Part shown: one piece after another, positions 14,911 to 28,044 of the stretch
Layout: every line of letters begins with the position of its first letter
Numbering within the stretch: the first letter of the stretch is position 1
Notes under the pieces: generated by a model
Told to the model about the DNA's origin: nothing
The model's database searches: none
Seen by the model: only the letters and a program-made list of their open reading frames with translations
Assembly: GCA_013397435.1 (NCBI GenBank)
Contig: VZRG01000366.1
Location: 310,001 to 374,000, forward strand
From: Erythrocercus mccallii
Taxonomy: Eukaryota > Chordata > Aves > Passeriformes > Dicruridae
Direction: 5' to 3'
DNA length: 64,000 nucleotides
Translations under genes and position numbers: made by a program

Positions 14911-15860
14911 CATTTAAAAAGCAACACTGTTAGAACTCAAAAGCATCTGAGGACCAAATTCAAACACCAATGTATTTATGTGGATTCACTAAACTTTTAG
15001 GAGATGCAAAGATATCTCAGAAATAAAAAAACCCATTTTATCAAATAGGAATAACAGATCATATATACTTGCAAATAGCTTAGCAAAAATGCTGAAGGCC
15101 ATGTGCTCTCCCTGTTGACACATTATACCACTTTGCTGTTGCAGAAAGCTTTTCTAACACAATGTGAAGAGATAATGTCAAATTACAAAATTAGCACTAC
15201 ATCAAACTTAGTGTTTCAACTGCAGAAAAAAGCATTTTGTCAGGCTTTCATCAAGTCCACTTAAAGCATTGTGAGAGGAAGAATAATCAAGATGATACAG
15301 CTGTCTCTTCAATCTTATCTCAGATTTATAGTCTTGAGGGGACAGGCAGTCTTTAGGAACAAACACCAAACCTCTCAAAGAGCAGCAGAATCTCCAGCAC
15401 AGGTCATACCACCTGCAAGCAATTCTGACAAGACAATACTGAACTCCCTCCAATTATGGCTAAATTACTGCCTAGTATTCAAGATGATTTGGGATCTTTT
15501 CCAAAACCTTTCTTCCCCATGGTTTGGAGGGTTTTTTACAGTCAAGAGGTTGCATTAAACATACCAGAGATGTTTTCAGAAGTCCTAGTTCTGCAGAAAC
15601 ATGAGCACAGAGACAAAACATGCATTGATGGTTTTCACTACAGTGTGAAACAGTTCAAATCATTCAAGTCCCCTCTTCCTCTCACTCCCCCAAAATGGAA
15701 CTTCTTCCTTTTTTTAAACTTTTTTTCAAAATGGTCCTCCTCCTCTAAGGTTTAACCATGGGCATCTTTGGGCTTGAAAATATCTTAACATCACTGATTT
15801 AACCAAATTCTGGGATATATTAGAACAAAAAAAGCTAATTTTTAGTAATTACTGTTGCAT

Positions 15861-16400
15861 TGTGTTTTCCTTGGACCCCCCCATACCCGGGATTTCACAA
15901 TCCCTCGTGTCCCCTCCCAGACCCCAGGACTGCCCCAGCCAATCCCAGGCAATGCACGGGGTTTCCCCAGGTACATACCAGGGGTCCCATCGAGTGCATT
16001 GGCTGAATCAGAGCCAGACCCCCCTCCCCAAAGGTGATTTGACCCCTGGCCTGTCCCTCAGACCGGGGACCGCTCCCCCTCCCCTTCTGGATTGGTGGGT
16101 CACTGACCCCGCCCCCGACCCTTCCCCTGGACACAACCGGGGGCAAGCACGTGGCCAGGCCATTCTGAAGAGCATGGCCCTCCTGTTCAGATCTACTGCT
16201 GATTTGGAATAAACGAAACTAAATCCCTCTTCAGAATCGGCTTCTAATCTTCACTGAAAAATTCCAGCTGGACTTAGAGGTCCGCAGGACCAGGTCTGCA
16301 TCGGCCAGCCCTTGGAAATCTGGCTCACTCTGCACGGAGCCTTGGGGGGACATGCTTGGACTTGTGTAGCACGTGCGGATTGCTGGGCTCAGGAGGAAGG
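15861..16400 (+). mobile_element. GC-rich LTR-like block (candidate ERV LTR)
   Basis: A sharply GC-rich island sits in AT-rich intron. It contains a CCAAT element (15939-15943), several GC-box-like runs (CCCCGCCCCCGACCC near 16110), and an AATAAA signal (16208-16213) about 350 bases from a TG start at 15861. A U5-like segment (CCAGCTGGACTTAGAGGTCC) follows. This order of CCAAT, GC boxes, AATAAA and U5 suits an LTR. I could not fix the right end or find a target duplication, and 16400-16590 may still belong to it. The overlapping open frames on both strands are a product of the high GC content. Confidence 0.45.
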
Positions 16401-18389
16401 TAACTGTTGTGGGAAAACCACTGCAATTGCCTCCCTTACATCTACCTCGGCTTTCTGCCCCCTGCGGAGTCCATTTGGATGCAAAATCTACAACTACTCC
16501 CCTGGAATAGAACTTCCTTCACAAGGCCTTTCTCAGTTTCCTGCCAACCAGATTTGGGCTCCAGGTTTGAAACAGCGAGCTTCTGTTTTTGAGATGAGAA
16601 AACACTAGAATGATAAGAAACTGAGAAGTTAAACCATTTCAGACCTGCTTACACCAGTGTGAGAGATGCTTGTCTAAAACTGTGTGACTTTAATGGGTCA
16701 GTTAAGCTGGAAAAAGCCATGACACAAAGGAAACATTTGTTCTGAGTCAGGCACTCCATCAGAGAGCAGTGATACCTTTGTTCTTAGGGGGAAAAAAAGA
16801 ATGAAAGCAATAGGTCACTGAGCTTTATTCTTTTGCTGACTAAATTTATCATGCTAGAGTTTGTTCCTGTGAAGTCACAATCTCCTTAGCCTATTTTTAC
16901 ATTTTGCTTCTCTTTTAGATCCACCTCCTCAATGCAGAGGTTGCTCCACATACTGTTCTCACCAATTCAGTAACATCCTGTTCGTGATGAGTTTCTGGCT
17001 GGATGTTATACATGTGTATAACAAGTGTGATTCAAATATGATATGAAACTATTTGTGTGCAAAAACCAGATCACTTTATTGCACAATGAAAATGGCTGAG
17101 CACAGCCTTCAACAATTCTTACAGCATTTCTTCTAGTTTTCCTCTCTCTATCCTAAAGAGAACTCCAACTACACACAGACTTCATTGCTCTCACTGCCTT
17201 CACTACTAATATCCAGTTTTTAACCAGAAAATTTATACCAGATTACTGAATTATTAAGCATGGAAGCTCTAGATTTTTATTGTTATGTCCATGTATTTCT
17301 TGTAGGTAATTTTTGCTTTTTAGCATATCTTCTACTGAGTGGACGCAGTGACTACTTTTAGACCACTGCAAAATTCCTCTAACACACATAATTTTTGATT
17401 CAAGTTTTTCTTTTCTAAAATTGATGAGTTACTCAGTAAAGCATATGAAAATTGGGGAAGTATTAAATCATTCTATAATTGTGTTATTTTTTATATTTTC
17501 CTGTCCCTTTGTAATTTGATTATGGGTGTTTATATGAGCTTTTCAGACACACACAAATTCACTCTGGTGGCCTCACTTTTCTTACAGTAAAATAAAAGAT
17601 TAAACAAATTATTTTATAGCAGAAAGAGCAGAAAATCTCAAGCCAGGTGATTAGAACAAGTCAGGGCCTGTCGTGGATGCTGCCACGTTAAGTTAACTGG
17701 TCAGAGGGCAACCAGAGGCTAAATTCTCTGCCACAGAAAGCCAGGCAACTGCAAGTTGGGTCATCAGCTTCTTCTTCTATAGCCTAAAAAGGGCCAATAA
17801 ACAAGGATTTACAGTAGCAGCAAAGGTACAGTGAACATCCATTGTCAAAATACTTTTCATGTCTGTTTTTGAGAAACCACTGAAGGAAAGTTCACACAAT
17901 ACTAGACCCTCCAACCACAACCAATGTCTGCTTTCATGCTGCAAGGGAACAGCAATCCCAGAATGACACAGCTAAACATTATGAAGAGAAAACTAGTGCT
18001 TAGAGAGTTAATACAATCTGACAGTTCCTTAAGGTACCATCTAATTACAGCATTAAAAGGCAATTACCAATTAGGCATTTTATTATTTTAAAGCTAAGAT
18101 TCAACCACATTTTATAGCTGTAATTCTGTCCTCCTACACATCCACAAGCAAATTAGGTCAATTCCAAACTATTTGTAAAACCTCCTACATAGAAAGGAGT
18201 TTGAGATTTTAAAACATAGTAAATTTAAAATAAACAAAGTCAACCTACCAGTCATAAGCCTTCTGAACTGTCAATTTTTTGTTCTAGCCTAATAAGGCAT
18301 CCCAAAGTAGTGAGAACCAAACTGCGAGAATGATTGTCCTTGGCCAGAGATTGCATGCACAACACATTTCATAACATTTTAATAATGTT

Positions 18390-18800
18390 TATTATGTAAG
18401 TTTCCCTAATTAACTTCTAAATGTATTTCTACATTTGGCATCTGTAACATCCTGTGGCAATGAGTTCCAATATGTAATTATGTGTTGCATGAAAAAATGC
18501 TTATTTTAAACCTACTGCTGGGTAAGAGCTAGGAGTCATCAAAAATGTGTTAGAAAAAATGATGAATAACCATGCTCTCCCCATCCGCTCCCTAACATTA
18601 GTAGCTTTATACCTCTTGTACTTCTTCTGAAATTGTTTTCCAAGCTGCAGAGTTCTGATTATCATGTTCAAACACAGGTATCTCTTTCCCCACACATAAC
18701 CTGGTTTGCTCTTATTAAAAGAAAGGACATCTGCAACTGTTTGTACTATTCCAGACTGGCCATGGATGTCGTCATGATGTTTGTATAGAATGATAATGCA
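18390..18800 (-). mobile_element. Ancient CR1/L3-like LINE remnant, minus strand
   Basis: Reading the plus strand, CATCCTGTGGCAATGAGTTCC, the following TATGTGTTGCATGAAAAAATG, TTTTAAACCTACTGC and, further right, TTCCAAGCTG and CCAGACTGGCCATGGATGT follow the reverse complement of an old CR1-type LINE. I recognise the same family from turtles, crocodilians and other amniotes. It is heavily diverged and lacks the young avian CR1 tail. The open frame of 115 codons on the minus strand (18501-18848) runs in part along this element and is not a host gene. Confidence 0.65.
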
Positions 18801-20717
18801 ATTGCAAGCCCTCTTATTTGAGTAGCAACAATTTAGACTGCCATGCATGTTAGTTACCTAGTTCCCTCCTGCTGGCATTATTGAGTAACACTGAATAGTT
18901 AATGCATTTGCCATTCCACTAATTTGTTATTTTGCATTATTTTCCCACAACTGTTCATGTTCACAGATTTGGGGGACCTTTGTATTGTGAATGCTGTATG
19001 AATACAAGCTGTTACTTTGTTGTTTAGCCCCTTTCACACATTTATTAAAGCAGCAAAGATCTTCATATAGATCATTGTAGGAATCTATTCTTGGTTTGTT
19101 ATAACTAATCCTCTATTCTCACTCTTTTTTTTCCTATCTTAAATAGTTATTTACCTGACAGGACTTCTCACTCACTTTTGTGACTACATGATTTCTCCAA
19201 GAAACTTTGGCTTAGGATGGTTAATTCATGTGGGATTTACAGTTCTAACACAACCATGGACTCATATCCAAGCAAGCTGTAATATGTCTACAACAATCAT
19301 GTTGGCTCTTCTTTGTTGTTTTATATTGTACGTGTACATGTTCATTTTTCATATTTATAAACACACATCTTATTTGTTTCTATGAAGTTTTAATTAATTT
19401 TAATAAAGAGAGAAATAAAACTTTCTGGACTGTAGCTTCATGTAAATTATGCTACATTTCCAATCTCAGTGATTATGGATGCAAATTACTCCAGACCTGT
19501 TGAGTGTACCCTGATTAATTTATTTTTTAATCAGCTTGCTAGTTTTCCCCTAATATTTGAGCGTCAAGCAGACCACCTGAGACATCTTAAGTAAGTTCTA
19601 GTGCAAAAAGCTTCTCTGTACCCTCTATAATTAACACAAATGCAAAAAGTGTCTTCATGAGATTTAGTGCTAAACACTTATTTTCTGCTAGTGTACTCCT
19701 AATGTCTTGGTCCTTACTGGGCATGGAGACTGTTAGGTTTCTTGTTTCTGATGTGTTTGAAAACTTCATCAAATTTCTTTCTGTGCCTGTCTTCTGGCTT
19801 TCACACATCAGTTACCGGTTCTACATCCAAGTGTTTCCCACATTGGCTTACAATTCGTACTTTATGAAGTCTTTCTTTACCTGTTACAGATTTCCCTCCT
19901 TTGCAGTTTAATAATACTGAGACTGGGATATTTTTTCTTCCAGTGTGACAGATGGCAGTGTTTACTCTTAACATTTAATACGGTAGCTCTTGATACCACT
20001 AAAAGCCTTATCCTTTTAGCTGTTTCTTTTAACAATTTCCTAAGATGCATGCTCCCTTAGGCATAGTTTTCTCAGTAAAATGTTATGGCAACATATTTTA
20101 TATGCTCTTAAAACAATATGTCAACCATATTCATTATCATTAGTCCTGTAGGGCAGCACAACAATAATTTCATCTTAAACAAGGTCTTGCACATTGCACA
20201 TTTGTCAAGAGCTACTCCTGTTATGAGCTGACAGCTTGTCAGAAAATCCAATACATCATCCTTCACTTCCACATTTACTGAGTCTTCATACACATAACAA
20301 AACCATGTAAAAGCGGGAAATGTTTCTTCCCTCAGCATCCTTTAGCATTTCACGGTAATGTTCCACCTCATTAACATGGTTACTCTAATCCTCACCTTAT
20401 TATGATCTATTAGCACACAAATTCAAACCATAAATGTGCTTTCTTGTCCAGGCCTTGACCAGAAACCCTAACACAATAATGCATCTCTCAGAATACAGTT
20501 CGTATTCTCATGTCTATGAAAATGTGTATCCCTACACCAACATTCTCTATACCAATTTACTGTGATGCCAAATATGTCAATATCTGGATTTCAAACCAGC
20601 ATGCCAGCTCTCACTCAATTTTTCACCTTTCAGACTTTGTCCAGAATCATCTATAACTGCTAATGGTCTAATTGATTTTTTTCTAATACTTTATAAAAAG
20701 AAGCAATTGGGAAATAC

Positions 20718-20830
20718 ATACATGACGGTGTTAATCCCTGACAGTTGTTGAAACATCTGCAGACCACAACCCACAATTAAGGCTCTTCGAGTTGGAGGGT
20801 ATGTTAGCATTCTGCAGATCACAGGTCCAG
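20718..20830 (-). CDS. SLC2A13: SLC2A13 (HMIT) coding exon 4: loop end and TM7
   Basis: This exon is 113 nt. It opens with two bases completing the Ala codon begun in exon 3, then encodes 37 codons from GPVICRMLTYPPTRRAL to the Tyr after NTVM. It contains the end of the central cytoplasmic loop, with the conserved P-P-T-R-R-A-L before the membrane, and TM7 with Q-M-F-Q-Q-L-S-G-I-N. In GLUT proteins the two glutamines and the asparagine of this motif line the substrate site. The acceptor is AAG instead of CAG/TAG, preceded by a run of about 14 T (14 A on the plus strand). The donor is GTATTT after a TAT codon, weaker than the usual GTRAGT. It is too short and too embedded in intron to show up as a long open frame, but the residue match and the exact phase agreement with exon 3 make it secure. 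Confidence 0.94.
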
Positions 20831-23800
20831 CTTAAAAAAAAAAAAACAAGACAACAACAAAAGAATACATAATAGTTCTTTAGTGATCGCTATCAAGACA
20901 ACGTTGCCAGGCATAGCTGCCTTTGCAACTTAGTTTCAAGCAAACTTGTATTATTTCAATTATTTTTGAACAATTTGGTCATTTCAGTTCTGCTTCTCTG
21001 CACTGTAGTACAAAGAGGATTAGTACAGTATCTACTACTGGTGTGAAATGTACAGCTCTCCTTATACCACACTAACAGATTACACATCATCTGCAACTGA
21101 ATGTACTCAAAAGTTATCACAAAATATCACCGTTGTTTCTTTTCTAAAGGTTCCATTGCTGTTGAGAGGTTATTTCAGAAATGCCATTACTCACTGCTCA
21201 GGTTTGGATTTTGAAGATAGTGTTCTCCTTAGTCCCCAAAAGAGCCAATTTCCACAAACCAGTTGCAGGTGTGGGTACTTTGAAGGTACTGGATAGATCT
21301 ATTCTGCATAGCTCGAAGGCCAGCAGAGGGAGCAGAAATTAATTACATTTATTCTATACCTTTGATAGCAATGGCATGAGGCTGAATTTAAGATTCTCCC
21401 AATGAAGAAAAAAAAACCACAAAAAATTCTGGCTAACAGAAAGCTCTAAGACCTTAAATGTTTCCTATTTAAAATAATAATATAGAAAGCAAAAGGATAA
21501 TAGGCAAAAACTTAAAATCCCTGACTACAGTATTTACTTGAACTTCTCTCTGCCCAGAGTAGTGCTTTTTCACTAATACAGTCTGGTGAAAAAATCTGTT
21601 TTATACATCTTGTCACATCTAGTATACTCACTCAGAACATTCAATCACAGTGTAAATAATTCAAAATATTTGCCACCAAAGAAAAATAAAAAAGAGATGT
21701 GAAGAGGATCTACATTTTTATATTATCAGTGTTTCTTAACATACAGAAAATATTACAAGCATTGATTCAGTAAAAAACCCTATACAAGTCCATTAACGAA
21801 CAATTTACATGCAGAATTTCAGCTTCAGAAAGCTGGCAAGCTATGAAGAGTTTCAAGAGTTGGACTCAAGAAGATGGTTTAGATAACATTTTCTTCATTG
21901 AAAGATAATCAGACTGCCTAAGAAAAACTTATTTTTATTTAAAATTATGGTATTTCTAATTCATATCTCAACTGCATCATCATTTAACTTTGCTTCTTTA
22001 ATAGCAGAATACAGCCTGACAAATTTTCTAGCTGGTTTCCAAGTAACACCAACATTTGGAAAGTACACATGTCCTGCCATTTAGCCACATCATTACCTCA
22101 AAAAGTCTCCAAGTAAAATCAAGGGACATATATAGTCAATCCATAGATCTCATATGATATTGTCAGGAAAGACACATGACATCACTGGGCTGACAAGGGT
22201 TCCATACTCCAAATAGCATTTCCTCAGAGAAAAAGCAACAAAGCCAGCACTTGCTGCTGCCAAAGCTCAAATTTCACAAAGAAAAAAGATTTACTAATAC
22301 ATGTACCCACAAAGTTTAACTCACAAACAACAGCCCTAAGGTCCTCATACCCTGAGTCACACGTAAGCATGGAGTCTTTGGATTAAAAATCTCATCTGGC
22401 AACTGATCCTGCAGCATCTGTTGTAAATCCAGGGTGCTGAATGCCTGTGAGAGATCTTTCATTCTTCATAAACTTTGTATAAGGCCCTTAACTGAGTTCA
22501 AAATCTTTCATAACTTTCAAGGGACATTTCAGACAACCTACATCTTCAAGTCCACCATCAATGATCCTGCTCATTGCATAACACGGAACTCTACAGCAGG
22601 GACTGTTAGGAAAGGAGGCAGAAATGCCCTAAGAAACTGATGCGAGGGTTTGAATAATTACTGAACCACTCAGCTATTTAATAGAAGTTTGTAAAACTTT
22701 ATTCACAATACAGCATTGTACAAAACAATTGGGAAGAAGGCACTAAAATGAATAGTGAGAAATTAGAGCAGCTGTTCTCAGACAATGGCTTGCAACTCAG
22801 AGGGAGTAGTGAACTCTCAACAGAGCTCCATCACACAAATCAGTTTGTGCATCTCAAGTGCAGCCCTGCAGAAATGTTAAGACTTAAGTGAAGCTTAGAC
22901 CTTTAAGTCAGAACTTTACACTTTAGACCTTTGGAACATCCAGTCAAGCCAAATTCAGTAAGTACTCAGAATTTTTCAGACTTCTGATTAATTGTATCAG
23001 AAAAATGATGCTAAAAATTATCATACTCAAGTGAGCATTTAAAAAGTTTCACTCCAAATATGTACCATGGCAACCACCACATATCAATAGGCATACACAA
23101 AATTAAAGGATTTTCTTTCTTAAAATTTACAGCCTTCAGGTTTACAAACCAATAAATGGAATGAAAGAAATAAAGAAACTGCTAATCTCTGTATTAAAGG
23201 AGCTCTATAAATCCAACTAAAAAGCCCAAAGGATTTTCACTGTGAGGTAACTGGTTTTAAAATAGCAAATGAGTGTGAAACTTTTTATTAAAACTATCTA
23301 GCTCTGAAACTACCTATACTATATTTGCATATTCTTATCAGCAATCCTTTCATCCATAATGTTGAGTTCAAAAGTTACCGTGTTCTTAAAAATAAACTCT
23401 AGGCATAATATAGATTTTAAGAACAGAAAATGGATTTAAACTAAAAAATGAAAACCAAAACAAGTTTTCAGAATTAAATACCTTTTTCTTCTGAAAATAA
23501 GCCTTCTGAAAATTTAAACAGTACTTCAGTAGTTTCTGATAACCCTTAAATATGCTGTTAGTTATGACAACAGATGAAAATAGCATTAAACAATAAAACC
23601 ATTACACCTTTAAAAATGGAACAACTTAACTGTCCAGAGAACTAGAGGGAAACAGATGATTTAAACATACATCACAGAAAAAAAAAATTGTCTATTTTCA
23701 CAAAGGACAAAATAGCTATTTGTCTCCAAAAAGTCAAATTTTTGTTAGTGATATTTCTGCCTTAATTGTTGTTCTTTTCATCTAGAAGATTCAGACGTAT

Positions 23801-25769
23801 TTCTGCATCAGAATCACTTCATTTGAACTTGAGAAAACACCAAGATGCTTGTTTTCCTTCTTCTAATCTATGAATAAAAATGAGGTCAGAATGATGAGAC
23901 CTCCTAATGCCTTGATGAATTTAATGAGAATAGACGTGGTTGGACTTCTTGTGTTGTTGTTTCTGATAATTACTTTAACTGAAGTAAGCTTCGTTAACAC
24001 ATAATATTTACGAGTTCAAAACATGCTACGGTAAAGGGCACCTGGAGCTTCCTTTATTCAAAATGACAACACAAGATAAAGAACAATGGAAAAACAAGGA
24101 TACTGCTGAAGGTGACATTACTTGAAGTGGTGATACACAAAATGGATTGCTGGGAACCAAGTAGATATTTCATAGCATAATCTAAACTGTCTACCAAAAT
24201 AGACATTCATCCTTATAAGCAAAAAGCAAAAATAGAATTTGGAAGTTTAGCTTCATATCCAAAAAAACCCCCTTATTAGCTTACACTGAGCTAAACAGGG
24301 AAGGAGAAGCTGTTCTTGTCAAAACATTACTTCTGAAGTGAGTGATGTTCTCCAAACACTATATTTTATAACCAGTTATCTGAAACTTTTAATTGCAGCT
24401 TCCTATATTTTAGCAATTATCCTTGTTACTAGGCATAACCCACAAGTTAGGCTTGAAAATCATGAATCACCTGGTAAGGCATTTTGATTTTCATCTGTAT
24501 GAGCAAAATGGATTGTATGGCAATCATAGGAGCTTGGGTATGATCCACAGCTAACTAAAAGATGAGATGATTTTCAAAGGCAACACAACAAAAACCCTAG
24601 TTCTAAAAGGAGTTTATATAATGAAATCTAAAAAGTAGAAAATGGGTATTAATGAAGTCTTAATATCTCCTGAAAATGAACTGTGTTCACTTCCAGGGAA
24701 AAAGAAATTGCAGTACAAACATAAAGCCAACCTAAAAATCCCACAGCAAAGGCAGGCAGACATCTTGTGCCTGGAAACCTTGTGATTCCCCACCCCTCAA
24801 ATTATTAATAAAATAACTGGACAGATTTCACAGCCAGGAATCTATGGCTAGAGACCGAGTCCTGCCAAAGTCATTTGCAGGTTCAAACATTCTTCTGCCA
24901 GCTAATCTAGGTAACAGCAGCAACAGCTTAAAACTTTATAGGACTCCTGCCAGCATTTTGTACTCTTTGCATTTTCAAAAAGGCAGGTTTAGCCAAGCAA
25001 CAACACAGTCACTCATCAGTTTAGCATGAATTAAGCTAAAGATTCCAGTTAGTTTTCTGAATCTTTCTTTTTCAAATGCTCTCTCTTCCACTCAGATAAA
25101 TCTTCAAGGAACTAGTCTACAGCAGGGACCAAAAAAAGAAAGTTTGGCCTGGTGATCTCAATAACAGAGGACAAACATGGGAATAATTTCTGGTTTTCCC
25201 TTCCTTACCAAATGACAGTTTCCAGTCCAGCCTTCTCTGCATCATCTGCAGAACCTTCCTGTAGAATCTTCCTTCACCTATGACTCCTACTCTAAAGCAT
25301 TTACAGCTAGTTTTTATTTCCTGTGTATGAATATACTAAAACAAGCACCCTTTTCCTCCCTTTGCCTATTACATGATTATTTCCTGTAAATATCAGCTTC
25401 ATTAATTTTTCCTTTCTGTAAAATTTAACAAATCAAAAGAAAATTGAATTAGCTTTAAGATCAAAACTGAATTCATTATCCTGTGAAGATACAAACCAAT
25501 TTTACTTAAGTACCATGCTCTTGCTCCCTATCTTACAATGTTTCCAGTAATATTGGAAGAACCACTCCCAGCACTAGAAGAAACTTCCTATCTCATGTCG
25601 TTTGATAGCCCTTAGAGAAAGCTTGAGGTTTTTCTCCCTTTTATTTTTTTTTTTACAGCAGAGATCTCCATTAGCCAAGAAGGAAAAAAGACTGTCACCT
25701 TGCCTAACAGCTGTGTCTTAGCATTTTTCAGCTTTCCACAGCAAAACCATCCAATGGTATGCAAACAGA

Positions 25770-26482
25770 CTGGAAGAAGTACTCATTGGGATCAGCACTG
25801 CTGAGAAGGACTTTGGGATTCTCCTGGATGAAAACCTGGATGTGGCCTGGCAATATGTGCACACAGCCCAGAAAGCCAAAGGTGTCCTGGGCTGCATCTA
25901 GAGCAGCATGGGCAGCAGGGTGAGGGAGGGGATTCTGCCCTTCCACTCTACCCTTATGAGACCCCAGCTGAAGTGCTGTGTCCAGCTCTGAGGTCCCCAG
26001 CACAGGACAAACACTGAAGCACAGCAGGTGCAAAGGAGCAGGAGGGCACAAAGATGACCAGAGAGCTGGAGCACCTCTCCTACAAAGAGGCTGAGATGGG
26101 GTTACTCAGCCTAGAGAAGAGACTGCTCTGGGGAGATGTTAATGCAACCTTTTAGTATACAAAAGCTTATAAAAAAGAGGGAGAGGAATTTTTTGCATGG
26201 GTAGATAGTGATAAGACTAAGAGGAATGGTTTTAAACTAAAGGGGGAGAGATTAGGTAAGATATTAGGAAGAAATATTTTACTGTGAGGGTGGTGAGACA
26301 CTGTGGAATGGAGTTGTCCAGAGAAGCTGAGGATGCCCCATTCCTGGAAATGTGCAAGGCCAGGTTGGATGGGGCTTTGAGCAACCTGGTCTTTTGGAAG
26401 ATTCCCTGCCCACGCCAGAGGGGTTGGGACTAAATGATCTTTAAAGTCCTCCCAACTCAAACCATACTGTGATTCTATTCTA
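25770..26482 (+). mobile_element. CR1 LINE, 3' fragment, plus strand
   Basis: This is typical CR1 3' sequence: AAGGACTTTGGGATTCTCCTGG, GCCCAGAAAGCC, CTCTACCCTTATGAGACC, ACCTCTCCTACAAAGAGGCTGAG and the final ACCATACTGTGATTCTATTC tail. The coding part, from the C-terminal region of the CR1 polyprotein, carries stops and indels and is dead. It is 5'-truncated, as most avian CR1 copies are. It is antisense to SLC2A13. Open frames on the minus strand over this interval are shadows of the element. Confidence 0.9.
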
Positions 26483-28044
26483 ACCAGACCACCTGGTCAA
26501 AAGGCAAATAAAAGCTAATTAGATATAACCACATGAATTCTAGAGAATTATGTCATGCAAGGAGGTTTTCTGTGCCTAGATGAACTGGAAGGGGGGTTTT
26601 TGTTTGTTCAGGAAACCTGGATTTCAAATAAATGCTCTCTCCAAATGATCTTTTTAATCCACACATTTTGAAAAGAAACTCTAATATAGATTTTTTTTTG
26701 TTTACAGCAAGTTGAGTTGGTCTTTGAGAGTTCTGAAAATAAAGACGTATCCTTTTATCTATAAAAGGGAAAATTCTTTTCTTTGATACATCCTTTGATA
26801 TAAAGCTTTGGTGATGGAAAATCTATATGACTGACTACTTGCACAAAGGCAGCAGCAATTAATAACAGCTCTGAATAGAACAAGAAGCAGTGGCAAGTAG
26901 GGAAACAAAAAAAAAGGACTGTATTTTAGCTCTGTATGACTTGTTCTCTACAGAAAACAGAATCTGCTGCAATGAAGTCCTTTAAAACTAGAGAAACCAC
27001 AACAAAACAGACAACAAAGAGTGGCCATTTACATGATGCCAGAGAGAGCTGAGAGAAGTGGCCACAATGACCAACAAGAATCTGCACTGGGGAGAGGGAC
27101 CCCACTGTGATACTGTCAGACCTGTGGAGTGGGGGAATGAGCAAGGGGAAGGTTTTGCTGTTTCACTGATAAGAAAACTGGGCTGGGAACAGAGAAAAGC
27201 AAGGATCACATAGTGATTTCTTTTTAGATGTGGAAAGTACCTTAGAAATAAGGCAACAGACACTAAGGCAGACTTGTGCATACCTGCAGCCTGCAAATCA
27301 GCATTTCTTTTCAGGGTCTGCCCCAGAATTCCTGCCTTACATAGGAAACAGTTACGTGACCCTCACTTAAAGCTGCAGAAAGCAGAGGAGGAAAGATAGA
27401 TGATGTAGGAACATTACGCAGGCACCAACCAAAATAAGCCAAGTGTTGTAACAGACTGAAGAGCTTCCCACCCCACTCTCTCATCAAGTAGTGAAGAGCA
27501 GGGTAGAGCATTTGGTGATCTGGAATTAGAAGGCTTTTTTCTTCCATTTTAAGTTGAGGAAAGAGACTTAACAGAAAACTGCAGTCAGGGCAGTTTCAGG
27601 AGTGCTATTTTTAGGAGTGCGTGTTGCTGTTCTTTTTCAAATAAAAGAGCACTAGAAAGTACTCTTAAGCCTCTTTTATATATTGAAAAGATGAAATAAG
27701 TTCTCCTTTATTTCTTTGTCGTATTTCATACCGGTTATGGAAGTCGTCAGTTTAGTATTCTACACTTGCTCTTTTCAATATTGATCTGTCTCTTCTGCAG
27801 AGGTTATAAATTCAGGGTAAAAGCTGTCGGCAAGTGTGATTGACGGGTTCTTGATTAATGAAGCCTAGTACTGAAATTGCAAAACATCAGCTGTTGGCAG
27901 TATGGAGATGACTGAGTTTTACAGGATTTGTATGTAAGGATGCTTTTCAGTCACTGTTGTTTAAGATAACCATGAAAACTGCTGCCAAACCTACTTTTTC
28001 ATTAGTATTGGTTGTAGTAACTAGGAGTGCTGTACATTTCATGT

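Larger units (their letters stand above)
1..20717 (-). other. SLC2A13: SLC2A13 intron 4 (5' part only)
   Basis: This is non-coding sequence downstream of exon 4. I looked for exon 5, which should continue from the second Tyr of the TM7 Y-Y pair through TM8 and the E-K-V-G-R-R motif, and did not find it, so intron 4 is longer than 20.7 kb. Contents include a TA repeat near the left edge, a perfect inverted repeat (620-660), GATA-type repeats (3556-3600), an old CR1 piece (about 3840-3920), a pyrimidine-rich tract (about 14560-14910), a GC-rich LTR-like block (about 15861-16400) and an ancient CR1 remnant (about 18390-18800). Nothing is recognised in 4000-14500. Confidence 0.85.

Noticed and set aside
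15855..16212. Pro-rich open frames of 60 and 116 codons
   Set aside because: They overlap in different frames in a GC-rich, stop-poor block and look like compositional artefacts of an LTR-like element.
1..20717. Search for SLC2A13 exon 5
   Set aside because: No reverse-complement match to the expected Y-S-A-T-I or E-K-V-G-R-R coding segments was found by eye. A diverged or very short exon could be missed, and a translated search would settle it.
25728..26051. Open frame of 107 codons on the minus strand
   Set aside because: It is the antisense reading of a CR1 fragment.
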